Below the pieces are notes generated by a model. That model was given only the letters and a program-made list of their open reading frames with translations. It had not been told where the DNA came from and did no database searches. Position numbers and translations under genes: made by a program. Shown here piece after piece: positions 29,951 through 38,848 of a stretch of 46,000 nt of DNA (position 1 is the first letter of the stretch; every line of letters starts with the position of its first letter). The DNA comes from Prorocentrum cordatum (Eukaryota > Sar > Dinophyceae > Prorocentrales > Prorocentraceae). The DNA is taken from positions 92,501 to 138,500 of the forward strand of contig CAUYUJ010018327.1 in assembly GCA_963575745.1 (NCBI GenBank), given 5' to 3'.

Positions 29951-30318
29951 AGACATAATAATGTAACACAATACAGCATGTGGGAGTTATGCAAACATTG
30001 GACACATTGGATCCACTGCATTACAGCATCCGCGGAAAACGCTGCCGCTCAGCACGTCACTTCCGGACGTGGATTCCTCTCGCTTCGCGGGGTGCACGTC
30101 CGGAGCACGTACAGTCACGTCGTCGCGGAGCCTCTTGGGAGCTTCTTGGGGGCCTCCTGGAGGCTTCCTGGGAGCTTCCTTGGGCCTCTTGGGGGCTTTT
30201 TGGGGGCCTCTCCCCCCTCCCTCCTTTTCATATTCCCTCCCCATATTTCCTTCCAGCGCCGGCTCTAATCATGGGCGCCGCTGTGACCAACTTCCACCTG
30301 GCTGGCGCTGCGCCGCGG
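29951..30318 (+). repeat. 1.1 kb array unit 7 (3'-truncated)
   Basis: It holds an intact start (ATG at 29978), module 1 (about 30036-30120) and module 2 (about 30256-30318). It then ends abruptly at gctgcgccgcgg, where other units continue gcagttcgccc. The rest of the unit is absent, so this is the right edge of the array. Confidence 0.88.
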
Positions 30319-30870
30319 CTTATTCCGCACCGCCGACCCCTTGGGGCGGCAGCAAGAGTGAAAGGCAGAATTCGCGGAACGCGCGCGATCGCTGGGCAAT
30401 CTTGGGGTTTCGGCCTGTCCTACGTAGCGTGCGGTGTTCAACAGGGGGCCTTGAGGGGGATTGATTTGACGTTTTTCGTGGTTTTATGCGAGTTTCTTCC
30501 GGCCTGTCCCAGGCCTCCTTTTCCACCTCCTGGATAGGCTCGGGGATCGTTGAGACCCAGCTGGGGTTGCGTCCGGCCGGAAGTTCGAAAGTGGACCCAG
30601 TTGTGTCGATGACGAGTTTCCTGAAGGCCCAGAGGGGGCGGAGAGCGCCCAAGAACTAGGAGTCTCATGCTTCGAACCTCGATCCACCCCATGTTCCTTC
30701 CTTTGCGACGGGGTGGCGCCGGCCAGGGAGGTCGATCCTCATCCTGGAGTTTTGGCGGTGGTGCCCGGCACCGGAAATGGTTCCTGGAGGCTGAATATGA
30801 GGAGGTACCTCGGGTGGTCAGAAGACCACGAAAATGTGTGAGACATGGCGGCGACGACGAAGTCTTCTCT
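30319..30870 (+). other. Unique stretch with one small candidate exon
   Basis: This is mostly non-repeat DNA between the array and the microsatellites. One frame (30486-30659) reads MRVSSGLSQASFSTSWIGSG, then IVETQLGLRPAGSSKVDPVV, SMTSFLKAQRGRRAPKN and stop, with possible acceptors tgcgag and gtcccag. It could be a terminal exon, but I recognise no family. The remainder shows nothing supportable. Confidence 0.3.
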
Positions 30871-30964
30871 CTCTCTCTTTTTTGTTTCTCGTCCCCCTCC
30901 TCTTCCTCCGCCTCGTCCTCCTCTTCTTCTTCTTCTCGATCGAGGTAGATGCCCGCGGCAGATC

Positions 30965-30965
30965 A

Positions 30966-31014
<49 letters not shown>

Positions 31015-31055
31015 TACATACATACATACATACATACATACATACATACATACAT

Positions 31056-31126
<71 letters not shown>

Positions 31127-31128
31127 TA
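30965..31128. repeat. Compound microsatellite (TA)n-(CATA)n-(CAGA)n
   Basis: Three runs follow directly: TA to about 31011, CATA to about 31057, and CAGA to about 31124. Next come acatacacatat and then the left LTR of the Copia element. Confidence 0.95.
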
Positions 31129-31135
31129 CACATAT

Positions 31136-31246
31136 TGTTGAGGTTTATAGTATTCTAGCACGTTCTACGAGCAGCAGAGTAGGAAACGAACGGGAGCGTG
31201 CGACCGCAGGCATTTGGGAGTCTCAAACTAACATCGTACTTTGTCA
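31136..31246 (+). repeat. Left LTR (111 bp)
   Basis: It starts tgttgaggtttata and ends tttgtca, giving the TG...CA ends of LTRs. It matches 38849-38958 over its whole length. The shared core is gggagcgtgcgaccgcaggc followed by atttgggagtctca. This is unusually short for a Copia LTR. Confidence 0.92.
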
Positions 31247-31265
31247 TGGTAGCGTAGCGTAGCAT
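31247..31265 (+). other. Primer binding site
   Basis: TGGTAGCGTAGC follows the left LTR directly. Copia elements commonly prime from (half-)initiator Met tRNA, whose complement starts TGGTA. The match beyond the first bases is imperfect, so the tRNA is inferred. Confidence 0.5.
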
Positions 31266-31339
31266 CCATTATGACCCTCTTACAGCCGTACTTTGAGGTT
31301 TGAATTGTTTGGTTTTTCAGTCGCACGCCCAATCGAGGA

Positions 31340-32386
31340 ATGGCGGCGACGGCAGAACAACTAGCTGCAGCACTCCAGGGGCTGCAGGCTATTTCACAAA
31401 ATGTTGCGAGGTCGACTGCTGACTTAGGCGAGGTTCGTCAGCAAAACAACGATTTGACCAATCAGTTGAACGCATTCCAGCAAACAGCAAGGGACAAAGA
31501 AGTTGAGCACAACGCACGGAACGATGAACTGCGCGCACAAGTCGCCCAAGCAAGAAGTTCGCGAGACGGCGTTCTGGTTGACACTAGGCAGATAGGGAAA
31601 CCATCAGCTTTCAAGTCAGAACGGTCTGAATGGCCAACTTTCAGTTTCAAGCTTTTGAATTACATTGCTTCCGTACACCCTGGCATTCGCACGGCATGTG
31701 ATTTGGCATGTGGCCAAGCAGACGAGATCACTACAACTGACGAACTTGCATTGCGCATGGTAGGAGTATCTTTAGATAGCCTAGAAACCATGAGCACTAA
31801 TACGTACACAGCACTCGCGTCTTTAGTTGAAGGCGAAGCTTTGGACATCCTCAAAAACGTCCCGAACGGACGGGGATTTGAAGCGTGGCGTCGTTTAGTA
31901 AAGAACTTCGATCCTCAGTCCGCCGGCCGCCGCCGGAATGTTTTGAAACAGCTCATGAGCCCATCTCAAGTACAATGGTCGGAACTTAGGTCTGCGATCG
32001 AAAAATGGGAGAAGCGGGTGTCAGAGTACGAAAACCGAACAAGAACGCAATCCTTCCACTATGATATCAGGGCGTCAGCTCTCATCAGCATGTGTCCTGG
32101 CAAGCTTGGTGACCATTTGCTTCTGAATTCTGACACGTACGCAACATATGCCCAGATACGCCAGGCAATCGTCAAGTACATTGACACCAAAGATCCCGGA
32201 CATAACTCTGATAGGATGGACTTGTCCGCTTTTGGAGGCAAGGCCGATCCAGGGGGTAAGGGAAAATGCGTTCACTGCGGTGGCACCAACCATCCTGGTG
32301 TCAACTATTTCTTCAAAGGTAAAGCGGGATACGGAAAAAGGGAAATACGGAGGAGGAAAAGGTTACGGAGGAAAAGGAGACGGTAA
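31340..32386 (+). CDS. Copia Gag-like protein
   Basis: A 348-codon ORF, the first after the left LTR. Residues 1-75 are Gln/Asn/Ala-rich and probably coiled coil. The middle (SAFKSERSEWPTFSFKLLNY; ALASLVEGEALDILKNVPNG; GFEAWRRLVKNFDPQSAGRR) has the layout of Copia Gag (retrotran_gag/UBN2-type). A first zinc-knuckle-like motif, KCVHCGGTNHPGVNYF, has Tyr where the last Cys is expected. After about 32335 the frame turns into a basic low-complexity end. The Gly/Lys-rich continuation and a second knuckle are in the next frame, so the end shown is probably a frameshift product. Confidence 0.88.
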   Translation: MAATAEQLAAALQGLQAISQNVARSTADLGEVRQQNNDLTNQLNAFQQTARDKEVEHNARNDELRAQVAQARSSRDGVLVDTRQIGKPSAFKSERSEWPTFSFKLLNYIASVHPGIRTACDLACGQADEITTTDELALRMVGVSLDSLETMSTNTYTALASLVEGEALDILKNVPNGRGFEAWRRLVKNFDPQSAGRRRNVLKQLMSPSQVQWSELRSAIEKWEKRVSEYENRTRTQSFHYDIRASALISMCPGKLGDHLLLNSDTYATYAQIRQAIVKYIDTKDPGHNSDRMDLSAFGGKADPGGKGKCVHCGGTNHPGVNYFFKGKAGYGKREIRRRKRLRRKRRR

Positions 32387-33533
32387 AAGGAATGATGGCA
32401 AGACAGGTGGTGGTGAGAAAAGTGACGGTGGTAAAGGTGGCGGCAAGAAGGGTTTAGGTAAAGGCCAAGGGAGCTTCCCGGGGGAAGGTCCCCAATCCCT
32501 GACAGGATACCAATGGAACTCCAGAGGCAATGCCTCAGCAGGGGCATCCTCCGGACCTTGGAATCCCAGGTCTAACTTTCAAGGCAGTTGTTGGACATGT
32601 GGCGGAAACCACAAACAACAAGATTGCCCCAGAAACCGGAGCCGCCCCACACACGAGTTGCACGTTGATTTGTCTAACGCCATCATGGAAGAATTCTTTG
32701 AAGAACCCGAGCCATACACGGAAAAAATCAGTTTTGATGGTTTGGTTTTAGAAGCTTTTGACAGTGACACTGGGTTTTTTGATTACGATTTGTTGGACGA
32801 GGCTTTCGAAAAACAGCTCCGTGCCACTCAGGACCCGTGCCCGGCCGCAGGTGCGCCAGGCAGCGTTGATAACAAAATCAGAGCAAACAGGTACGTGCAC
32901 CGAGGGGCCCATCCAGGAACCCGTGAGGGACCTGGCGCTGGGCGCACAAAACCTTGCCGCGTAGAAGGCGCGTGTCTGGAACCACTTCCGTCTGGGCGCT
33001 CAAGGATGGTACGCCCGAGCACACAGTTTTTGGGAACTCTGAAAGCCAAGATGGATTCAGGAGCCTGCGTCACAGTCATTCCTCGAAATGTTGCGTCTGT
33101 CTACGGCAAGGTCAAAGGATGTCACGGGCCCCCCGACGGACAGGACTACAGGAGCGCCTGCGGGAGTAGGAAGTTGAAGGCGCTAGATAGGAACAACAAG
33201 TTGTGTTATTTGCAGGCCCGCGTGGCAGATGTTAAGAATCCGTTGTGTTCTGTTTCTCATATTTGCGATCAAAGCAAACTTGTTGTTTTCTCACAGTCAG
33301 GTGGTATATTTACGACATCTCAACTCGCAAGAAAAACACCTTTCGAAAGGGAGAACGATACGTACGTGATTGAGTTTAACATTCTGCACCCCGGTTCAAA
33401 ACTTACTGCAAAGCCCTTATCTGCCGTCAGTGGCAGCTCTTGCCTACACAGGACAAACCTTCACGGGAGTCACCGGGATTTTTCCGGTGGCAGTCGAGGA
33501 AGGCGTAAGACCCCGAATGTGCCAAACATGTAG
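32336..33533 (+). pseudogene. Gag C-terminus and aspartic protease (shifted frame)
   Basis: A frame starting within the gag ORF continues the Gag tail with a Gly/Lys-rich stretch and a zinc knuckle CWTCGGNHKQQDC (CX2CX3HX4C). An acidic linker rich in Glu, Phe and Asp follows (ISFDGLVLEAFDSDTGFFDY). The retroviral-type protease signature is at LKAKMDSGACVTVIP, Asp codon 33054. It is DSG in place of DTG, a variant seen in some Copia proteins. The order Gag-PR is normal. The switch lies in an A-rich run at about 32335 and could be decay or a programmed shift. The frame is lost again before 33533. Confidence 0.75.
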
Positions 33534-33738
33534 TTTCACACCAGGCTTTGCGAGCATCCCGGGCAAACTTTCGAACAGTGTTAAAACCAAAACCGTAAGT
33601 TTCAACCTTTTACCTCTTGACGCGTCCAGCAACATGGATGTGGAAACTCGACGCCGGCACTGCTTCAAGGAAGGCATCCCGGCAGAAACAGTATTGATGA
33701 ATTTGCCCGTGGGCCCGCGCCGCCCCCACAGGCCATGA
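33370..33738 (+). pseudogene. Pol linker between protease and integrase (shifted frame)
   Basis: The third frame in use. It carries a Pro/Thr-rich segment with SFTPGFASIPGKLSN and MDVETRRRHCFKEGIPAET. It ends where the integrase frame begins (33735). No domain is recognised. It is placed by its position between protease and integrase. Confidence 0.5.
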
Positions 33739-34400
33739 TTAGAGTTGACGAAGGTGAGGAATTGGTCAATCGTCCCGAACTCGACGTGGAACCACCCGAG
33801 CCTATCGTAGAAACTCCTCCGGTGGGACCGTCTGAATCTGAAGAGGTGCGTGTTTTACCGAAGCGTTTAAGGCCAGATGGGCCTACACAGCAAGAAATCA
33901 TTGATCACGGAAATACCTTTCATTGTCAATATCGTTCTTGGTGCCCTCACTGTGTTAGGGGCCGTGGTAAGATGTTGGATTACAGTGATACGTCCCAGCG
34001 CACTCGCCTTGTGAACGCAGTGTCTATAGACTACTTTTTTCTAGGACAGCACGACGATCCGACATGCACGTGTGTAGCATTAGTTGATCATGTTTCTGGC
34101 AGTAAATCTGGTAGAATTGTACCTTCCAAAACGCATCTTTATGCAGTGAACTGTTTGGTAGATGACATCAGCAATCTAGATCACAAGAAATCCATTTTCA
34201 AATCGGACCAAGAGCCATCGATCTTAGATTTGAAAAACAAGGTGCGTGCGAGTTGTGACGACACCTACCAAATAATGTTTGAGTCCAGCCCGGTTGAGCG
34301 TTCGGTCCAAGCCGTTGCCGGGTTGATACGCACTTTAAAGGACGCTTTGGAAACCAGCTCAGGCTGGCAAATCCCTAGCGAACATCCTCTGTTACCTTAG
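33735..34400 (+). pseudogene. Copia integrase, N-terminal zinc and catalytic core
   Basis: An acidic linker is followed by an HHCC zinc domain, IDHGNTFHCQYRSWCPHC (HX4H and CX2C). The catalytic core has the first Asp in VSIDYFFLG, the second in FKSDQEPSI and a Glu in SPVERSVQAVAG, matching the D,D-35-E pattern. The frame meets TAG at 34398. The same frame then continues with LVRFATCVLNRCQAGADGRT, PYERVKGKRY, typical Copia integrase C-terminal sequence, to about 34560. This stop is therefore a point mutation and not the natural end. Confidence 0.85.
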
Positions 34401-35440
34401 CTTGTACGTTTTGCAACCTGTGTGTTGAATCGATGCCAGGCGGGCGCGGACGGCCGCACACCTTACGAGAGGGTTAAAGGAAAACGGTATATGAAAGCCT
34501 TACCTCGTTTGGAGAGTTTGTTTTCTATGCCCCTGCGGTCAGCAGTAAAGGCAGGTTAAACAAGTTAGATAGTAAATTGTTGGATTGTGTTATTGTTGGA
34601 ATTAGTGACCAGTTCTGATGAGGTTTTCATTGGCACCCCTGACGGTGCAATAAAAGCCCGGTCGTACCGAAGACGACCTCCATCGTTGCGTTTCTCGGTT
34701 GATCATTTGAAGAATATGAAAGGCACCCCTTGGAAGCCGAATCCCAAAATTGATGAGCCCGATGTGAAAATCCGTCTTGAGATAAAGCCAGCTGTTCTTG
34801 ATGGGTTCCCTGTACTCCCTCCTCTCTCGAAGGCGGAGGGCCACGTAATGATTCCGAGGCAACATTACATCCGTACGGCTGGTTTAATTAAGTTTGGCCA
34901 TTCATCCAATTGCCCCGGTTGCGAAGCACACCGGGGAGGAGAACCTCCTGTTGATCATTCGCAAGCGTGCCGTAACCGAATGTACCCTTTGATTGAATCT
35001 ACACCGCAAGGGCAAATCCGAGCAGACACCCCAAAACGGAAGATGGACGAACGCGCAGGTCGAGCCAAGATTGCGAGGCCAGTCTTTGGAAGCGATACTA
35101 CTGATGCCAAGCGAAGGCACGTGTCAGTGGACACCTCTGCCGCGAACGTCCCGGATCAGCAGATGGAGCCATCCGTGGAACCACAGAGCGCGCCTGAATT
35201 CCCAGCACAACCTGGGCCGGCGGCCCCTGCTTCTGGGTCCGCCGGGATAGGGCTAAAAGGTTCCCACGAAGACGTGCCCATGTCAAGTGAAGGAAGTTTG
35301 AGCGCATTGCATAATAGCATCGCTCAGGAGTTTGATTTTCATTCGTTTTACTTTTTACGGGGGTCTTTCCGTAAACTAGGTTTTGACACGCCGATTTGTG
35401 AACTGATAGGCAAGAGCGAAACATAGTTTGGGATGTGTCA
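34401..35440 (+). pseudogene. Integrase C-terminal domain and Pol spacer
   Basis: After the in-frame stop the integrase tail reads on to 34560, then shifts. The frame from 34587 gives SSDEVFIGTPDGAIKARSYR, then RFSVDHLKNMKGTPW, familiar from dinoflagellate Copia Pol proteins. It also has a CX2C-like SNCPGCEAHRGGEPPVDHSQ segment before a Pro/Ser-rich spacer ending at TAG 35426. From 35430 to 35965 the coding is too decayed to follow. Confidence 0.7.
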
Positions 35441-35965
35441 TGGTTTGGATCCGTCTTTAATTATTGATTTTGTCGGGTGAACCCTCATGGCGGTTCATCG
35501 TGGGATTTTACGAAAAGGTCTCACCGAGATGCTGCCAAGATTGCTGCTAATTCTAATTCGCCAGCGCTTGTTGCAGGAGCTGGCTTGTGCAGCCCAGACA
35601 GTCAGAAAACAAGTTGTTCATGTGACGTTTTGCGTGAAATGTACAGTGAACAGTAGAGGTGTGGTAATTTGTATTTGCACACGCGTCGAAAGACAACGAA
35701 TAAGCAGCACACGTGGGGTAGTAATTCTAATCATTGTTTGTTGTCATTGGAGAAATGGCGCGCGCAGCGTGATCCAGGCACCCGTGTAAAATTGTCACGT
35801 TTCTTTTCAGGTGTGTTGGAAGGCCCTGTAAACGAATTGCATTGTTCGCACATGTTGTCTCTCAATGGGGTCGGTGTTGTTTTGTGCCAAGAGGCCCCGG
35901 TACCTCAGACCGGGGACTACGCGACGTCTTAGGATAATATCTCGGGGGCCCCGCTCGAGGCCCCA

Positions 35966-36655
35966 ATGGTTCGCGAGGCAAGACAGGCCGAAATGAAAGA
36001 AGTGCGCAAGCACAGCGTGTGCACAAAGGTGCCTCCTTCAGAGTGTCTGGAACGCACCGTGCGCCCTCCGATAGGCGCGCGTTGGGTAGATGTTAGCAAA
36101 GGCGACGAATCTAAACTGGAACATCGTTCTCGCGCTGTTGCGCAAGATTTGAAACGTTTGGAAGAGAGGGGCGACACTTTTGTGGCAACGCTGCCGCTTG
36201 AGGCACTGAAGTTTGTTTTGGGCCTTTGTGTGACTGAAGGGAAGGACCGTTCATCCCGCAAGTATTTGAATTTTTTTGACGTTCGACGTGCGCACTTTCA
36301 TGCACCCGCTACTCGCGAGGTGTATATGCAGCTTCCACCTGAGGACGCTTCCCCTGGCATGGTTGGTCGACTCAACACGTCGATGCACGGTGCTCGCGAT
36401 GCCGCTTTGACTTGGGAGGCAAAGTACACAGCTGCAGTGAAAAAGGGTGGTTTTGAGCAAGGTGTTTGGAACCCGTGTATTTCCAAACGCAAACAAGAAA
36501 TCGCCGATGCTATGTTCATGGGGACGGTTTTATTTCAGTTGGTTCGGATGCAAATGTGTCTTGGTTTACGAAATACATGCAGTCAGAGTTGGAGATCAAA
36601 TATCGCGGCGCCGCGGGTGACCCCCAACACCACGCTCAAGAGATTCGGTGGTTGA
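35966..36655 (+). pseudogene. Copia reverse transcriptase, N-terminal part (RVT_2)
   Basis: The frame carries RPPIGARWVDVSKGDESKLE, RSRAVAQDLKR, FVATLPLEALKFVLGLCVTE, YLNFFDVRRAHFHAPATREV, YMQLPPEDASPGMVGRLNTS and AALTWEAKYTAAVKKGGFEQ, the usual succession of the Copia RT family. The Asp of FFDVRRAHFHA is the first catalytic residue. Near 36490 the frame is lost and the polymerase core continues in the next frame. Confidence 0.88.
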
Positions 36656-36891
36656 ATCGGATCATTCGTTGGTGCCTTGACAGTAGTTCTGGAAGTCCGT
36701 ATCTGGAGTGCGAGCTAGACAACCGACATGCCGAAATCATTGCGTCGCAGTTGGGTCTTGACAGAGCACGCGGCATTTGGAAATCCGTGACCAAACCGGG
36801 GATGAAACAAAGTGCTGACCCAGATGCTGAAGTCTTGGGCGCTCAGATGACATTATCATTAAATCGCTTCGCTCATTCCGCCGGCCCGTGA
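36466..36891 (+). pseudogene. Copia reverse transcriptase, core (mutated active site)
   Basis: It continues RT in a shifted frame: RCYVHGDGFISVGSD, then WFTKYMQSELEIKYRGAAGD and EIRWLNRIIRWC. Related elements have VHGDDF here. The second Asp codon is GGT (36526-36528), so the catalytic pair is lost. The frame ends in the nested CTTGGGG insert, whose first base follows the duplicated target sequence at 36838-36855. Confidence 0.85.
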
Positions 36892-37223
36892 TATGGCATC
36901 GCTGGTTTTTGTCTGTGTGTTCGTTGCCCATGTTGCGCTCTTGGGGGCGGGTGTCGTTCGGGCGCGTTGCGTGGGGAGTTTTGATGGTGAAGCAGTTCCC
37001 TGGGGGTCGTCTCTCGATGGGGCGAAATAGAGTCGTCGTCAAGATGCTTCTTTGGGGGGCCTCTTGGGGTCTGTTGAGAGGCCGTTCGGGGGCGCCTGGG
37101 AGACATGTTTGAAGCCTTCTGGGGCTTCTTTTGGGCCTCCTGGGAGTCTCCTGGGGCCTCTTGGCGACATCTTGGGGCCTCTTGGAGGCCTCTTGGGGCC
37201 TCTTTGGCGCTCAGATGACATTA
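36838..37223 (+). mobile_element. Nested CTTGGGG-family insert with 18 bp target duplication
   Basis: ggcgctcagatgacatta occurs at 36838-36855 and again at 37206-37223. Allowing one mismatch the match extends to 23 bp. The 350 bp between has unique-looking sequence (gcttcgctcattccgccggc, ...) for its first half and CTTGGGG blocks (gcctcttggggcctctttgg) from 37050 to 37205. The Copia reading frame resumes after the second copy (QMTLAF...NFRALDRAEL). This is the expected mark of a transposition or retroposition event into the older Copia copy. Confidence 0.8.
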
Positions 37224-37916
37224 GCATTTCGTAGTGTTTGTATGCGCATTAATTTTCGGGCGTTAGATCGCGCAGAGCTTCAACTTGCAGGGCAAGAAGC
37301 AACGCGAGGAATGTCGAAACCGACAGTGGCAGATTTTGAGAAATTGAAAAGAATAGGAAGATACTTGCTTAATTGTCCTTGGGCGCGTCAAAGGTTTCAC
37401 GTGCAACCCCCGCAGTCGTTTTGTGATGTTTACGTGGGCAGCGACCGCGCCGGGTGCTTAGGCGCAAGGAAAAGCACGAGCGGGGGCGTGCAGTCTCACG
37501 GGAGACATAGTATACGCAGCTATTCTTCCACTCAAACAGTGATTGCCCTGAGTTCCGGGGGGCCTGACTTTTTCAGCATTGTGAAAGGCATCAGTACACG
37601 CCTTGGTTTTAGAGCTATGGCGAAATATTTTGGCAGTGCCTTGAAATGCCGACTACACACAGACAGTTCTTCAGCGAAAGCAATAGCAACAAGAAGAGGC
37701 GCAGGCAACATTCGCCACTTGCGCACTCAGTCTTTGCGGGTCCAAGACAAAGTCGCCCAGGAGGATATCGCGGTGCACAAAGTGCCTGGAAAGGAGAACG
37801 CAGCAGATTTAGGCGCGAAACATTTGGGCCAGTCTTCCACGTGGAAGCGCTTAGGGAAGATAGGACAGGTTAGGTTGCCAGGTCAATCGGAAATGTCATT
37901 AAAGGCGGCAATGTAG
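37224..37916 (+). pseudogene. Copia RNase H domain
   Basis: It continues after the nested insert: INFRALDRAELQLAGQEATR, GMSKPTVADFEKLKRIGRYL, then VGSDRAGCLGARKSTSGGVQ (first Asp), SSTQTVIALSSGGPDFFSIV, LHTDSSSAKAIATRRGAGNI and HKVPGKENAADLGAKHLGQS. The usual SSGEAE is SSGGPD here, so the catalytic Glu is missing. The ORF ends at TAG 37914-37916. Confidence 0.88.
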
Positions 37917-37979
37917 ATCAATCGACGCGCTGGTCTTCCGCGGACATTTGGGCTCGAGCATTTCCATTGCTGAGAAGCC

Positions 37980-38585
37980 ATGAGCCTTTCCAAGTCAGTG
38001 AAGATTGTTTTTGCGCGCTGCCCTGATTGCCCGGCATGGGGGCCGCGATGCTCGGAGATGAAGGCCGCGGACGTGAAGACGGAAGAGTAGACGAGCAAGG
38101 CGCTCGCCTACCGCTTGAAACAGCACCCGAGGAACTCGAAATGCCACAAGATGGACAACGCAGCAGCCCAGCAGTTGGCTGATGCACAGCCTATCGTGTA
38201 CTGCTCAGAGGACAAGAAACCGTGGACGCGGGTCACAGACCCCTGGGCGCGTCTGCTGGCGCCGCCGCCGCCGCCACCGGCAGCGGCAGAGCCTGCTCGC
38301 GGTCCTTCTCCGCGCAGGCTGGACACCCAGGAGGGGTCGTCTGAGGGCGACAGGTCGAGGTCTCCAAAGCGGGCCGAGACCCCACCAGTCACTGAGGAGC
38401 AGCGCGTGGAGGACGCTCTGATTGACATTCACAAGATGAATGAGATGAGCAGTTTGGCAGAGGTCCTGACAGGCGCGAGCATGCGCATGCGCAATCTCGC
38501 GAAGGACAAGTACTACTTGCGTGAGCAAGCGAAGAACTCACAGCCACAGCGCGGCTCTTTTCACCGCGCCACATGTACGCGGTGA
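37980..38585 (+). CDS. Extra ORF downstream of pol (function unknown)
   Basis: It lies between RNase H and the right LTR, where plain Copia elements have no gene. ATG at 37980 opens MSLSKSVKIVFARCPDCPAW, GPRCSEMKAADVKTEE, then an in-frame TAG (38088-38090). The same frame continues TSKALAYRLKQHPRNSKCHK, MDNAAAQQLADAQPIVYCSE, DKKPWTRVTDPWARLL, then a Pro-rich stretch and a Ser/Arg/Glu-rich C-terminus with a helical end (EEQRVEDALIDIHKMNEMSS). The CPDC...C...H..NSKCHK spacing suggests a small zinc-binding region. It could be an element-encoded accessory protein or a captured host fragment. The single stop looks like decay. Confidence 0.55.
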
Positions 38586-38848
38586 TGGTCACGCTTGCCC
38601 TCATGTTGTATTGAGACAAAGTGGACACGGCCACGCAAGTGACATGTTACCCTGCAGTGAACACCTGCGAAGTACGATTGGCCATCGTAGTAGTAGCTGG
38701 TTAGCTGAATGGGGAGTCACTGTGGGCCGCCACACTCCATTACACTTTCATAGAAGTTTTCCCTGTGCCTTGAGTCATCTGGCCGGACAGCTTTAAAGTT
38801 CGTCAGAATCACGTCCACGATAGTGGTCGCGACACTGCCGAGGCGGCG
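38586..38848 (+). other. Copia 3' non-coding region
   Basis: It lies between the extra ORF and the right LTR and has no supportable gene. The sequence just before the LTR (ctgccgaggcggcg) is a weak polypurine tract candidate. Confidence 0.4.

Larger units (their letters stand above)
20040..30318 (+). repeat. Tandem array of seven ~1.1 kb CTTGGGG units
   Basis: The landmark tctcgcttcgcggggtgcac occurs at 20045, 21137, 22161, 23878 (tgtcgcttcgc), 27868 (tttcgcttcgc), 28977 and 30077. Each complete unit has the same order: a boundary like acataataatgtaacacaa; module 1; a G-rich spacer; a pyrimidine tract ending cttccag; module 2; a CTTGGGG block; ttcgccccttcggaggc; a CTTGGGG block; gaaaacgcgag-like and atcaatgattttggc strings; and gttttggtaggtttggggcc. 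The unit is about 1.04-1.13 kb where uninterrupted. Units 3 and 4 are interrupted and unit 7 is cut at 30318. Confidence 0.92.

Noticed and set aside
20100-30300. TTGGGG runs as an internal telomere array
   Set aside because: The motif is separated by variable 4-12 bp strings and embedded in a complex 1.1 kb unit. True telomere repeats are contiguous.
31247-31265. Possible tRNA gene start (tggtagcgtagcgtagc)
   Set aside because: There is no cloverleaf or B box. Its place directly after the LTR makes it a primer binding site.
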